From: Nisaea sediminum
GTDB lineage: Bacteria; Pseudomonadota; Alphaproteobacteria; Thalassobaculales; Thalassobaculaceae
Assembly (NCBI RefSeq): GCF_014904705.1
Contig: NZ_JACZCQ010000016.1
Span: forward strand, 1-64,000
Direction: 5' to 3'
DNA: 64,000 nucleotides
The translations under genes and the position numbers were made by a program. Positions 43,701-55,700 of the stretch are shown in pieces. The notes beneath the pieces were generated by a model. It worked only from the letters and a program-made list of their open reading frames with translations. It searched no databases and was not told the origin of the DNA. The first letter of the stretch is position 1; each line of letters begins with the position of its first letter.

Positions 43701-46700
43701 CCATAAATCGTGTCGTCATCCTCCTGACCGGACAGGATGTCGTCGCCCTCGCCGCCATAGATCAGGTCGTTCCCCGCCCAGCCGCTCAGCGTGTCGTTGC
43801 CCGAACCGCCGTAGAGCGTGTCCGAACCGCCCTCGCCCCACACAGAGTCGTTCCCAGACCCGCCGTAAGCGACATCGTCCCCGGCACCGAGAGCCACCGC
43901 GTCATTGCCGCTCCCAAGCGCAAACACATCCGACGCAGCGCTCCCGTAAACCGTATCCCCGGCCGACGTCCCGGTAGTCACAGACGTCCCGTCCTCGAGC
44001 TGCACCACTTCGATATCGTGGAACCGCGACAGGTCAGACGCGTCCGACGTCACAACCGTGTCCTGGCCATCGCCGCCATAGACCACGTCCAGACCGTCAT
44101 CGTAGATCACATCGTCGCCGCTACCCGCGGACACAATGTCCACACCAGCGCCGCCATTCAGGATATCGTTTCCGGTGCCACCATCGAGAAGATCGCTATC
44201 GGCGCCTCCATAAAGAGTGTCTTCCTTATCGCCACCGATCAGCGTGTCACTTCCATCATCACCGTACAGAAGATCCTGCGCGTAATCGCGACCTGAGACG
44301 AGATCGTCACCGGCATCACCATACAGCGTGTTGATACCGCCAGATCCGCCTTCGAGCGTGTCGTTGCCGTCACCGCCGTAATAGAGCCGCGCACCGAAAC
44401 CACCAGCGATATAATCGTCTCCAGCTCCCGCAATGGCCGCCTGGAGCGGTAAGAGCGAATCCGCCTGATCCGTACCGACTGTGATATTAAGCCCATCCCA
44501 ATAAACGACCTCGACATCATAAAACTGACTTGGGACAGGCATCTCGGTGACATAGGCGACGTCGAAACCGTCTCCGCCGTACACAACATCCTGACCGTCG
44601 GCGTAGATCACATCGTCGCCGGCACCGCCAGACACCGTGTCCGCGCCCGCACCGCCACTCAGCGTATCCGCGCCGTCGCCGCCGGAGAGAACGTCGTTCC
44701 CCTCGCCGCCATCCAGAAGATCCGACGTCACCCCGCTGTGGTGATCGGTGCCCATGCCGCCGTCCAGCGTGTCGTCACCGGCTCCGCCAGACAGCGTGTC
44801 GCCGCCGGAACCGCCCGACAGGACATCGTCGCCCTCGCCGCCATAAAGCGTGTCCGTCCCGATACCGCCGTCGACCACGTCGTCGCCCGTGCCGCCATAG
44901 AGCACGTCCTGGTAGTCGAAGCCCTCCAGCGTGTCCGCACCCTCGCCGCCATACAGCGTGTCCGCGCCGTAACCGCCGTTCATACTGTCGTTGCCGAGCC
45001 CCCCGTACAGAAGGTCGTCACCGCTCAGGCCCAGAACCGTGTCGTCGCCGGCGCCAGCATCGATGTAATCGCCCGGATAGACGTCCTCGCCGACAAGACT
45101 GTCAGCACCCTCCGTGCCCTGTATGACGAGCGTTCCGTCCTCGAGACGCACTTCCTCGACCTCATGGAAGCGGGACAGGTCCGTCAGATCCGCGGTGTAG
45201 ACAACGTCCACGCCGTCCCCGCCATAGATCACGTCCAGACCGTCGTCGTAGATCACGTCGTCTCCGTCTCCGGCAGAGATCAGGTCGGCTTCCGCGCCGC
45301 CGCTCAGTGTGTCGTTGCCGGATCCGCCAAGCAGCGTATCGACGCCGTCGCCACCGGAGAGAACGTCGTCATCCGCGCCGCCGTCCAGAACATCGGCTTC
45401 CGCGCCGCCGCTCAGTGTATCGTTGCCGGATCCGCCAAGCAGCGTGTCGGCGCCGTCACCACCGGAGAGAACGTCGTCATCCGCTCCGCCGTCCAGAACA
45501 TCGGCGCCCGCGCCGCCGCTCAGGCTATCGTCACCCGAACCGCCGTAAAGCGTCTCGTCGTGCCCGCTGCCCGCAATCGCGTCGCCGCCGGCAGAACCTG
45601 TCACGATCTCGACACTAGAGATAACGTCGCCCTGCGCGTCGCCGCCACTTCCCGTGCCGCTGCCCAGATCCACGGTAACCGCACCCGAAGACTGCGTGTA
45701 ATCGACAGCATCGTTCCCGTCGCCGCCGTCGAGGATATCCGCATCCACGCCGCCAACCAGAAGGTCGTCGCCTACGCCGCCACTCAGCGTATCCGCGCCG
45801 TCGCCGCCGGAGAGAACGTCGTTCCCCTCGCCGCCGTCCAGAAGATCCGACGTCACCCCGCTGTGGTGATCGGTGCCCATACCGCCGTCCAGCGTGTCGT
45901 CGCCGGCGCCGCCAGACAGCGTGTCGCCGCCGGAACCGCCCGACAGGACATCGTCGCCCTCGCCGCCATAAAGCGTGTCCGTCCCGATGCCGCCATCGAC
46001 CACGTCGTCGCCCGTGCCGCCATAGAGCACGTCCTGGTAGTCGAAGCCCTCCAGCGTATCGGACCCCTCGCCGCCATACAGCGTGTCCGCGCCGTAACCG
46101 CCGTTCATACTGTCGTTGCCGAGCCCCCCGTACAGAAGGTCGTCACCGCTCAGGCCCAGAACCGTATCGTCGCCGGCGCCCGCATCGATGTAATCGCCAG
46201 GATAGACGTCCTCGCCGACAAGACTGTCAGCACCCTCCGTGCCCTGTATGAAAGAGAACGACGATCCATCCTCAAGGCGCACTTCCTCCACATTCTGGAA
46301 GCGCGACAGGTCCGTGCCCGCGGTCGTGTAGACGATGTCGTATCCGTCACCACCGTCGATCACATCAACGCCGTCGTCATAGGCAATGTCATTTCCGGCC
46401 CCGCCGGAGAGCGTATCGGTGCCTTCGCCGCCGATGAGGGTATCGACGCCGTCGCCGCCTGAGAGCAGGTCATTGCCCTCGCCCCCGACCAGATAGTCGT
46501 TGCCAAGACCACCATCGACCAGATCGTCGCCCGCATCGCCGGAGACCTCATCGTCCCCGTCCCCGCCGGAGATCTGGTCCGCGCCATCGCCGCCCGCGAC
46601 GATGTCGGCACCCGCTCCGCCGTCGAGCGTGTCGTTGCCCGCGCCGCCGCTCACCGTGTCCGCATCGTCACCGCCGGCAAGACTGTCGTCTCCCTCGCCG

Positions 46701-49700
46701 CCCAGAAGACTGTCCGCTCCCGCACCACCATCGAGCGTGTCCGCTCCGGCGCCGCCGTCCAGCAGATCGTCACCGGCACCGCCATTGAGGCTGTCCGCGC
46801 CAAGACCGCCGCTCAGCGTGTTGGCATCACCGTCGCCGGTCAGCGTGTCGTCATAAGCCGATCCGATGACGCCCTCGATGCCGACAAGCGTGTCGCCCTC
46901 GGCGTGCCCGCCCGTACCCATACCTGCGGACAGATCGACCGACACACCCACATCAGAGTTCTCGTAAGTGACGACATCATCTCCTGAGAACGCCGCCGGT
47001 ACCGTCGGCTCCGCCAGTCCATATTCGAACTGGAAGTCCCGCACCTCGAATACCGTCAGACCGGTCCCCGGGCGCGGCCATGCTTCCGCGGTCACATCGT
47101 AAGACGCCAGATAAGCTGTCGGCGTGCTGGTAAATTCTCCAGCCGGCACCGTAACCCAGACCTGATGCCAGTCATCCCCAAGGTCACGGATCCCCGCCGT
47201 CATCGACACCCCGGACGTCAGATCTCTATAGCTGTCGTCCGACATATCGAACGTCGCCGAATGATTGCCGCTCGTCGCGTCCTCGCGCAGGTTCAAGACC
47301 AACGTCGAGCGCGATACTCCCCGGACGACGAAGGACGCCGTCATGGACTGGGTCGTATCCGCGCCCGCAATCACCTGGCCAAGATGGTGATAGTTGTTGG
47401 AAGAATCTTCCTGGACCGAATAGATCCCGCCACCGGAAGCGCTGACCGATAGTCCTGTCTGATTTCCCCAAACGGTCAGATCGCCATAGCCGCCAGATAG
47501 ATCACCTGTTGCCCCCGGGTCCGTATCGCCATAAAGCACATCCGCGCCGGCTCCGCCCTCAAGCGTGTCGTCGCCCAAACCGCCGTCAAGCGTGTCGTTA
47601 CCATCGCCTCCAAGCAGAACGTCATTCCCGGCACCGCCCGACATCAGGTCCGGACCCGACGTCCCCACAAGCGTGTCGGTGCCGTCCGCGCCGACCTGCA
47701 CCAGCGTCCCGTCATCAAGGCGCACTTCCTCCACGTCACGGAAACGCGACAGGTCAGACGCATCCGACGTATAGACCACATCCACACCGTCACCGCCGTA
47801 GATGACGTCCAGACCGTCGTCATAGATCACGTCGTTCCCGGAACCGCCCGATACCGTGTCGGCTCCCGCGCCGCCGTAAAGCGTGTCGGAACCAGATCCA
47901 CCAAGAAGAAGATCGTTGCCGGAACCACCATCGACCACGTCGTCTCCCGCGTCGCCGGAGACCTCGTCGTCCCCGTCGCCGCCGGAGATCTGGTCCGCAC
48001 CGTCGCCACCCGCAACGATGTCCGTACCCGCGCCACCGCTGAGCGTATCGGTGCCTTCGCCGCCGATGAGGGTATCGACGCCGTCGCCGCCTGAGAGCAG
48101 GTCATTGCCCTCGCCCCCGACCAGATAGTCGTTGCCAAGACCACCATCGACCAGATCGTCGCCCGCATCGCCGGAGACCTCATCGTCCCCGTCCCCGCCG
48201 GAGATCTGGTCCGCGCCATCGCCGCCCGCGACGATGTCGGCACCCGCTCCGCCGTCGAGCGTGTCGTTGCCCGCGCCGCCGCTCACCGTGTCCGCATCGT
48301 CACCGCCGGCAAGACTGTCGTCTCCCTCGCCGCCCAGAAGACTGTCCGCTCCCGCACCACCATCGAGCGTGTCCGCTCCGGCGCCGCCGTCCAGCAGATC
48401 GTCACCGGCACCGCCATTGAGGCTGTCCGCGCCAAGACCGCCGCTCAGCGTGTTGGCATCACCGTCGCCGGTCAGCGTGTCGTCATAAGCCGATCCGATG
48501 ACGCCCTCGATGCCGACAAGCGTGTCGCCCTCGGCGTGCCCGCCCGTACCCATACCTGCGGACAGATCGACCGACACACCCACATCAGAGTTCTCGTAAG
48601 TGACGACATCATCTCCTGAGAACGCCGCCGGTACCGTCGGCTCCGCCAGTCCATATTCGAACTGGAAGTCCCGCACCTCGAATACCGTCAGACCGGTCCC
48701 CGGGCGCGGCCATGCTTCCGCGGTCACATCGTAAGACGCCAGATAAGCTGTCGGCGTGCTGGTAAATTCTCCAGCCGGCACCGTAACCCAGACCTGATGC
48801 CAGTCATCCCCAAGGTCACGGATCCCCGCCGTCATCGACACCCCGGACGTCAGATCTCTATAGCTGTCGTCCGACATATCGAACGTCGCCGAATGATTGC
48901 CGCTCGTCGCGTCCTCGCGCAGGTTCAAGACCAACGTCGAGCGCGATACTCCCCGGACGACGAAGGACGCCGTCATGGACTGGGTCGTATCCGCGCCCGC
49001 AATCACCTGGCCAAGATGGTGATAGTTGTTGGAAGAATCTTCCTGGACCGAATAGATCCCGCCACCGGAAGCGCTGACCGATAGTCCTGTCTGATTTCCC
49101 CAAACGGTCAGATCGCCATAGCCGCCAGATAGATCACCTGTTGCCCCCGGGTCCGTATCGCCATAAAGCACATCCGCGCCGGCTCCGCCCTCAAGCGTGT
49201 CGTCGCCCAAACCGCCGTCAAGCGTGTCGTTACCATCGCCTCCAAGCAGAACGTCATTCCCGGCACCGCCCGACATCAGGTCCGGACCCGACGTCCCCAC
49301 AAGCGTGTCGGTGCCGTCCGCGCCGACCTGCACCAGCGTCCCGTCATCAAGACGCACTTCCTCCACGTCATGGAACCGCGACAGGTCAGACGCATCCGAC
49401 GTGTAGACCACGTCCACGCCGTCGCCGCCGTAAACGACGTCCAGACCGTCGTCGTAGATCACGTCGTTCCCGCTACCGCCCGATACCGTGTCGGCTCCCG
49501 CTCCGCCGTAAAGCGTGTCGGAACCAGAACCGCCAACGAGGATGTCATCGGCTTCCGATCCGAGCAGACTTTCCGCCGTGTCGGAGCCAGATACAACCAG
49601 CGTACCGTCCTGCAGACGGATCTCCTCAACCTCATGGAAGCGCGATAGATCGGAGATATCCGAGGTATAGACAATGTCGGTCCCGTCGCCGCCATACACG

Positions 49701-52700
49701 GCGTCCAGACCATCGTCGTAGAAAACATCGTTTCCGGCGCCGCCGACCAGCGTATCGGAGCCGGCACCACCGATGAGCGTGTCGTCACCGTCGCCGCCGG
49801 AGAGCGTGTCATTGCCGGCGCCACCATCGAGGCTGTCCGCCGTTGAATTTCCGATCGCCAGCTCCGCATCGCTGCTGCCGGTGAAACTGTTCCCGTCGAT
49901 ATCGCTTACATGGACATAGGTGCCGTCGGCGAGCCGTACTTCCTCGACGTCATGGAACCGGGAGGTATCGGAAGCATCGGACGTGAAGACGGTGTCAGAA
50001 CCGTCCCCGCCATAGACGATGTCCGAACCGTCATCATGGAGAACGTCATTCCCGGCACCGCCGTAGAGCGTGTCGTTCCCCGCTCCGCCGTAAAGCGTGT
50101 CGTCGCCGAGACCGCCGTTGACACCATCGTCGCCCGTACCGCCGTCGAGCACGTCATTCCCGGAGCGGCCATGCAGGTAATCGGCACCAGCATTGCCACT
50201 CACGGTATCCGCAGTCATCGAACCAACGACGAGCGCCTGATCCGCCGTGACTTCGACAATCTCTTCGACATCGTTGTCGATCTGGCCATCGACCGCCGCG
50301 AGGGACCCGGTGGTGAAGACGATATCGTAACCGTCGCCGCCGTTTATCTCGTCGGTATCCTCGTCTTGCGGAACATCGCCCCCATAGAGGTCGTAGATGA
50401 CATCGTCACCGTCATCGGCATAGATCCGGCCGAACCCGCTGCCGCCGATAATGAAGTCGTCACCCTCGCCTGCGGTGACCTGATATTCCTCGCCATCGTT
50501 CAGGCCGCTTGCATCAAGCGTGTCGTCACCGGACGTTCCGATGACCAGCGCTCCGACAAAGTCATGCCGGATGACTTCGACATTGGTGTAACGCTCCAGA
50601 TCCCAGGCACCGCCGCGCAGATGGACGATGTCGTATCCGTCGCCGCCATCGATCGTGTTTTCACCATCGTCGTAAATCAGGTCGTTACCGGCTCCGCCAT
50701 AGATGACGTTGGCGTCGTTGCCGCCGTCAATTGTGTCGTCGCCCGCACCGCCGTCGAGGGTATCGAGGCCACCCTCACCGTAGAGAACATCATCGCCATC
50801 CGCACCGGAGACCAGATCCGCTCCGCCTCCGGCAAAAATCGTGTCGACCCCGGCGCTACCGATGAGAGTTTCGGCAACACCTGAAGCAAAGGTTACGACG
50901 CTCCCGTCATCGACCCGGATCTCCTCAACGTCATGGAAACGGCTGAGGTCGGATGCATCGGTCGTGTAAACGACGTCATGTCCGTCGCCGCCATAGATCA
51001 CGTCGAGACCGTCGTCATGGATGACGTCGTTGCCGGCACCGCCATGGATCGTGTCCGACCCGGCACCGCCGTAGATCGTATCGTCGCCGGCCGCACCGTC
51101 GACAATGTCGTCTCCCGCCTGCCCCGCGACGTAATCCGCGCCCGATGAGCCTGTCAGACTGTCCGCGGTATCTGTGCCGGCAAGGACCAGAGTCCCGTCG
51201 AGCAGGCGGATTTCCTCCACTTCCAGAATGCGAAAAAGATCAGAGATATCAGAAACATAGACGGTATCGTTGCCGACTCCGCCATAGATCGTATCCACAC
51301 CGTCGTCGTAAATCAGGTCATCGCCGTCGCCGGCCGAGACCAGGTCGGCATCGCCGCCGCCGTCGAGCGTGTCGTTGCCGGCTCCGCCGACGAGGGTGTC
51401 GGCGCCTGCTCCACCCTCAAGGCTGTCCGCACCGTCGCCGCCATCGAGAAGGTCGGCGCCCGCGCCACCGACGAGACTGTCGTCGCCGGCTCCGCCGGAG
51501 AGGGTTTCGTCAAGGCCGCTTCCGACGACATTATCGCCAACGTCCGAGCCGATCACGACCTCGACGTCCGAGATCACGTCGCCGTCGGCATCGCCGCCCG
51601 AGCCTGAGCCGCTGCCGAGATCGACGGTCACGCCGTTCGAGGATTGCGAATAGTCGACCGCGTCGGTTCCGGCACCGCCACGGATCGTGTCGCTGCCGGC
51701 GCCGGCCTGGACGGTATCGTTGCCGTCTCCGCCGACGATGCTGTCATTGCCCGCGCCGTCACCGAGAAGATCGTCGCCGCTCCCGGCCAGCAGCGTGTCG
51801 TCGCCGGCGGAACCGACCAGCGTGTCGTTGCCGCTGCCGCCGACCACGCCCTCGAAGCCCGAAAGACTGTCGCCTTCGGCATCGCCGCCGCTCGCCTGCC
51901 CGGTTTCGAGATCGACGGAAACGCCGATCGTGTCGTTCTCGTAGGAGACAAAGTCGTTGCCGGCCCCGCCGACCAGCGTATCGGCACCGCCATTGCCCTC
52001 GAGGAAATCGTCGTCGTCTCCGCCGTCGAGGCTGTCGTCGCCCTCGTTACCGATCAGGCGGTCGCCGCCTTCCATGCCGAGAAGCGTGTCGTTGCCGCCC
52101 GCGCCCGACATGAAGTTCGCACCCGCGTCGCCGGAGAGCAGATCGTCGCCTTCGGTTCCGGTCACCGCCTCGCCGAGCATGTCGTCGATCGTGATATCGG
52201 CGGACGCGCCCTCGATGATGCCGAGCACGGCATTGGTGAGCGCGACGGTCAGCATGACCGACTGGCCGTCGATCCGGCCGTTGTCCCTCAGATTGACCGA
52301 AACGGTCTTCGCCCGTTCCCCCTTGGCGAAACTGACCGTCGTCTCCGTCGGCACATCGTAGTCGGTGCCCGCGACCGCCGTGTTCGAACCGTCGGAGAAG
52401 CCAAGATCGACGGAGGCCGCACGGCTGACATCGCCCTCGCGGCGGATGATGAAATAGGCCTGTCCGTCGCCTTCGCTGACCGTGTCGGAGGCAGCTTCGA
52501 TGATAAAGCGCCCGAAGCCGAAATCCTCCGTCGTCAGCGCCCGTCCGAGCCCGGAAACCGTCTGCAGCGCCCCGCCGGCATCGAACACCGCGTCGCCGTC
52601 GAACAGAGTCTGGTTGGCAATGATGTCCAGGATGGCCGCCGTCTCGGCCGCCGCGTCCGCCATATCGAGCGCGAGCCGGTCGCCCGCGTCGGCGTCGAAA

Positions 52701-55700
52701 TCGGCGATCTCGGCACTGCCGGAACCGTCCGCGGCCAGCACGAAGAGATCGGCGCCGGCGCCGCCGGTCGCGATGTCGTTTCCGGCTCCGCCGACAAGCG
52801 TGTCGTCGCCGTCGCCGCCGTCGAGCGTGTCGTCGCCCGCGGCGCCCGAGATCAGATCCGCGCCGTCGCCGCCGGAGATTTCGTTCGCACCCGCATCGCC
52901 GGCGAGCGTGTCGTCGCCCACACCGCCGATCAGGTTCTCGATGCCCGAGAGCACGTCTCCCTCGGCCTCACCCACAAGGCCGGAGCCGGAAGCGAGATCG
53001 ACAGAGACGGCGGACTCCGCCTGGCTGTAGTCGGCCGCGTCGATCCCGTCGCCGCCGTCGAGCGTGTCGGCACCGGCACCGCCCTGCAGCGTATCCGCGC
53101 CGGTTCCGCCGATCAGGCTGTCCTCGCCCACGCCGCCGGAGAGCGCGTCATTGCCCGCACCGCCGTCAAGCATGTTGCCGCCGTCGGAGCCGATCAAGGT
53201 GTCGTCGTGCGCCGAGCCGTTGACGTTCTCGATACCGGAATAGCTGTCCTCGTCCGCGTCGCCGTAGCTGCCGACCCCGCTTTCGAGATCGACCTGAACG
53301 GCCTCCTCGGACTCCGCGTAATCGACGAGGTCGGTGCCCTCGCCGCCGTCGATCGTGTCCGCGCCGTCGCCGCCGAGCACGGTGTCGTCGCCGGCCCCGC
53401 CGCTGATCAGGTCCGCGCGCGCGCCGCCGTCGAGAACGTCCGCGCCGTCGCCGCCGTCGAGCGTGTCGCTGCCGTCGCCCCCCTTCAGCAGGTCGGCACC
53501 GTCCCCGCCGGCGAGAGCATCGTCTCCCTCCTCGCCGTTGAGAACGTCGTCGCCGAGGCCTCCGTCGAGAAGGTCCGCGCCGCTTCCAGCCAGCAGCAGG
53601 TCCGCGCCGGCGCCGCCGGAAAGCGTTTCCTCGCCGTTGAAGCCGTAGAGGCTGTCGTCACCGGTATTGCCCAGCAGGGCGGTATAGCTCCCGTCAGTGC
53701 GGAGAGTGGAATTGATCCCGCTGTAGGCGCTGGCCGTTGTGCCGTCGGACGTCCCGTAATCGTTCTCCCAGGAATCCGTGCCATCGAGGTATCTCTTGAC
53801 CTGCTCGGCAAACTCCGCGGTCGAACGGCCTTCGGCCGCGAAATCGAGCGAAAGCTGCGTGATCTTGTACTGATCCAGCGCGAAAGTGCTTTCCTTGCTG
53901 AAGGCACCGTTCCCCGCCATCCGGCCCGCATTCAGATCGTCGACGAAGACGATGTGCTCAACCTCGTAACTCTGCAGGACGGTGGAACCGCGGCCGAGAT
54001 TGCTGGTGACGACCAGGTGGCCATCGGCGTTCTTGGTGATCGAGTAGTCGTTCTTCGAGCCCTCGAACTGGACGATGTCGTAATCGTAGACGCCGCCGAG
54101 ATCCTGCACGACGTTGGTGCCGAGATCGACGCCGTTGCCGGAGATCACGATAACGTCGCTGCCCTCGCCGCCGTCGAGCGTGTCGTCGCCGAGGCCGTCG
54201 ACCAGCGTATCGGTGCCGGCATCGCCGGAGACCCGGTCGCTGCCGCCGCCGCCGAACAGCGTGTCGCTGCCCTCGCCGCCGAACAGCGTGTCGTTGTCCG
54301 CGTTGCCATAGACCAGGTCGTCGCCCGAACCGCCATTGACGACGTCCGCGCCGTCGTTTCCGAACACCGTGTCACTGTCCTGCCCGCCATGGACGTTGTC
54401 GCTGCCCTGACCGCCGAACAGGCTGTCATTGCCCTCGTTGCCCTCGATGACGTCGTTGCCCTGGTTGCCGTAGAGCCGGTCGTTGCCCGACTCGCCGAAT
54501 AGGTAGTCGTTGCCGCCGTTGCCGAAGCCGAGATCGTTGCCGTTGCCGCCATGCAGCGTGTCGGAGGCGTTGTCCTCGTTGTAGGGATTGTCCGGGTCGC
54601 TGTGGCCGAGCAGGGTGTCGTCGCCGTCGTCGCCGGCCAGCAGGTCGGCGCCCGCATTGCCGTGGATCAGGTCCTGGTCGTTGCCGCCATGCAGCTGGTC
54701 GCTGTCGCGGCCGCCATAGAGCGAGTCGTTGCCGCCATTGCCGTGGATCGTGTCGTTGCCGCCGTTGCCGTAGACCAGGTCGCTGCCGTTACCAGCGCTC
54801 CAGTACTGGTTGCCGGAACCGAGATAGGTGCCGCCGCCGCCGGCATGGGGCACGCCGCCGCTCTGCATCGAGGGAGGTGTGCCGCCGGTGAAGGGCCCGA
54901 AGCCGGGCAGCAGGCCGTTGGTGATGGTGCCGCCGAGATCGTTCCCGGCCTCGTCGACGAAGCGGATCTGCTCGATCGTGTTGCCGATCAGCTGCAGCTC
55001 GCCGCCGCCCTCGGTATAGACCGTGAGGACGGACTCGTCCTGGTGCAGCACAACGTCGTTGCGGCTGAAGCCCACCAGCTCGAGCACGTCGGTGTCGGAA
55101 TCCGAGCCCGAGTCGTAGATCACCAGCGCCGCCTGGTCGCCGGTGATGAAATTGCGGGTGAAGCGGTAGATGTCGCCCTGGTTGCCGCCGTCGAGGAAGG
55201 CGAAGCCCTTGCCGCCGACCAGCACGTCGGACCCGTCCTGGCCGAGCACGGCATCGTCCTGCTGGCCGCCATAGAGCGTGTCGTCGCCGGCATTGCCGTT
55301 CAGCCAGTCGGAGCCCTGGTTGCCGTAGACCACGTCGTTGCCCTGGCCGCCAAAAAGCGTGTCGTCGGAGAAATCCTCCGAGATCTGGCCGCCCGCAGTG
55401 GTGTCGACATGGGCGTAGCCGCCATGCAGCGTGTCATTGCCCTGGTTGCCGTAGACCACGTCCGCGCCGGTGCCGCCGCGCACCAGGTCGTCGCCCTCGC
55501 CGCCGGACATGGTGTCGGAGCCGTCATGGCCGACCATGAAATCGTCGCCGCCGCCGCCGAGGATCTTGTCGCCCAGGTCGCTGCCCTGCAGATGGTCGCT
55601 GTGGGCCGAGCCCTCCAGCTCCTCGATGCTGAGCAGCGTGTCTGCGTCCGTGAATCCGCTTTGCAGGCCGATGCCGGCCACCACGCCAGACGTCGCATGG

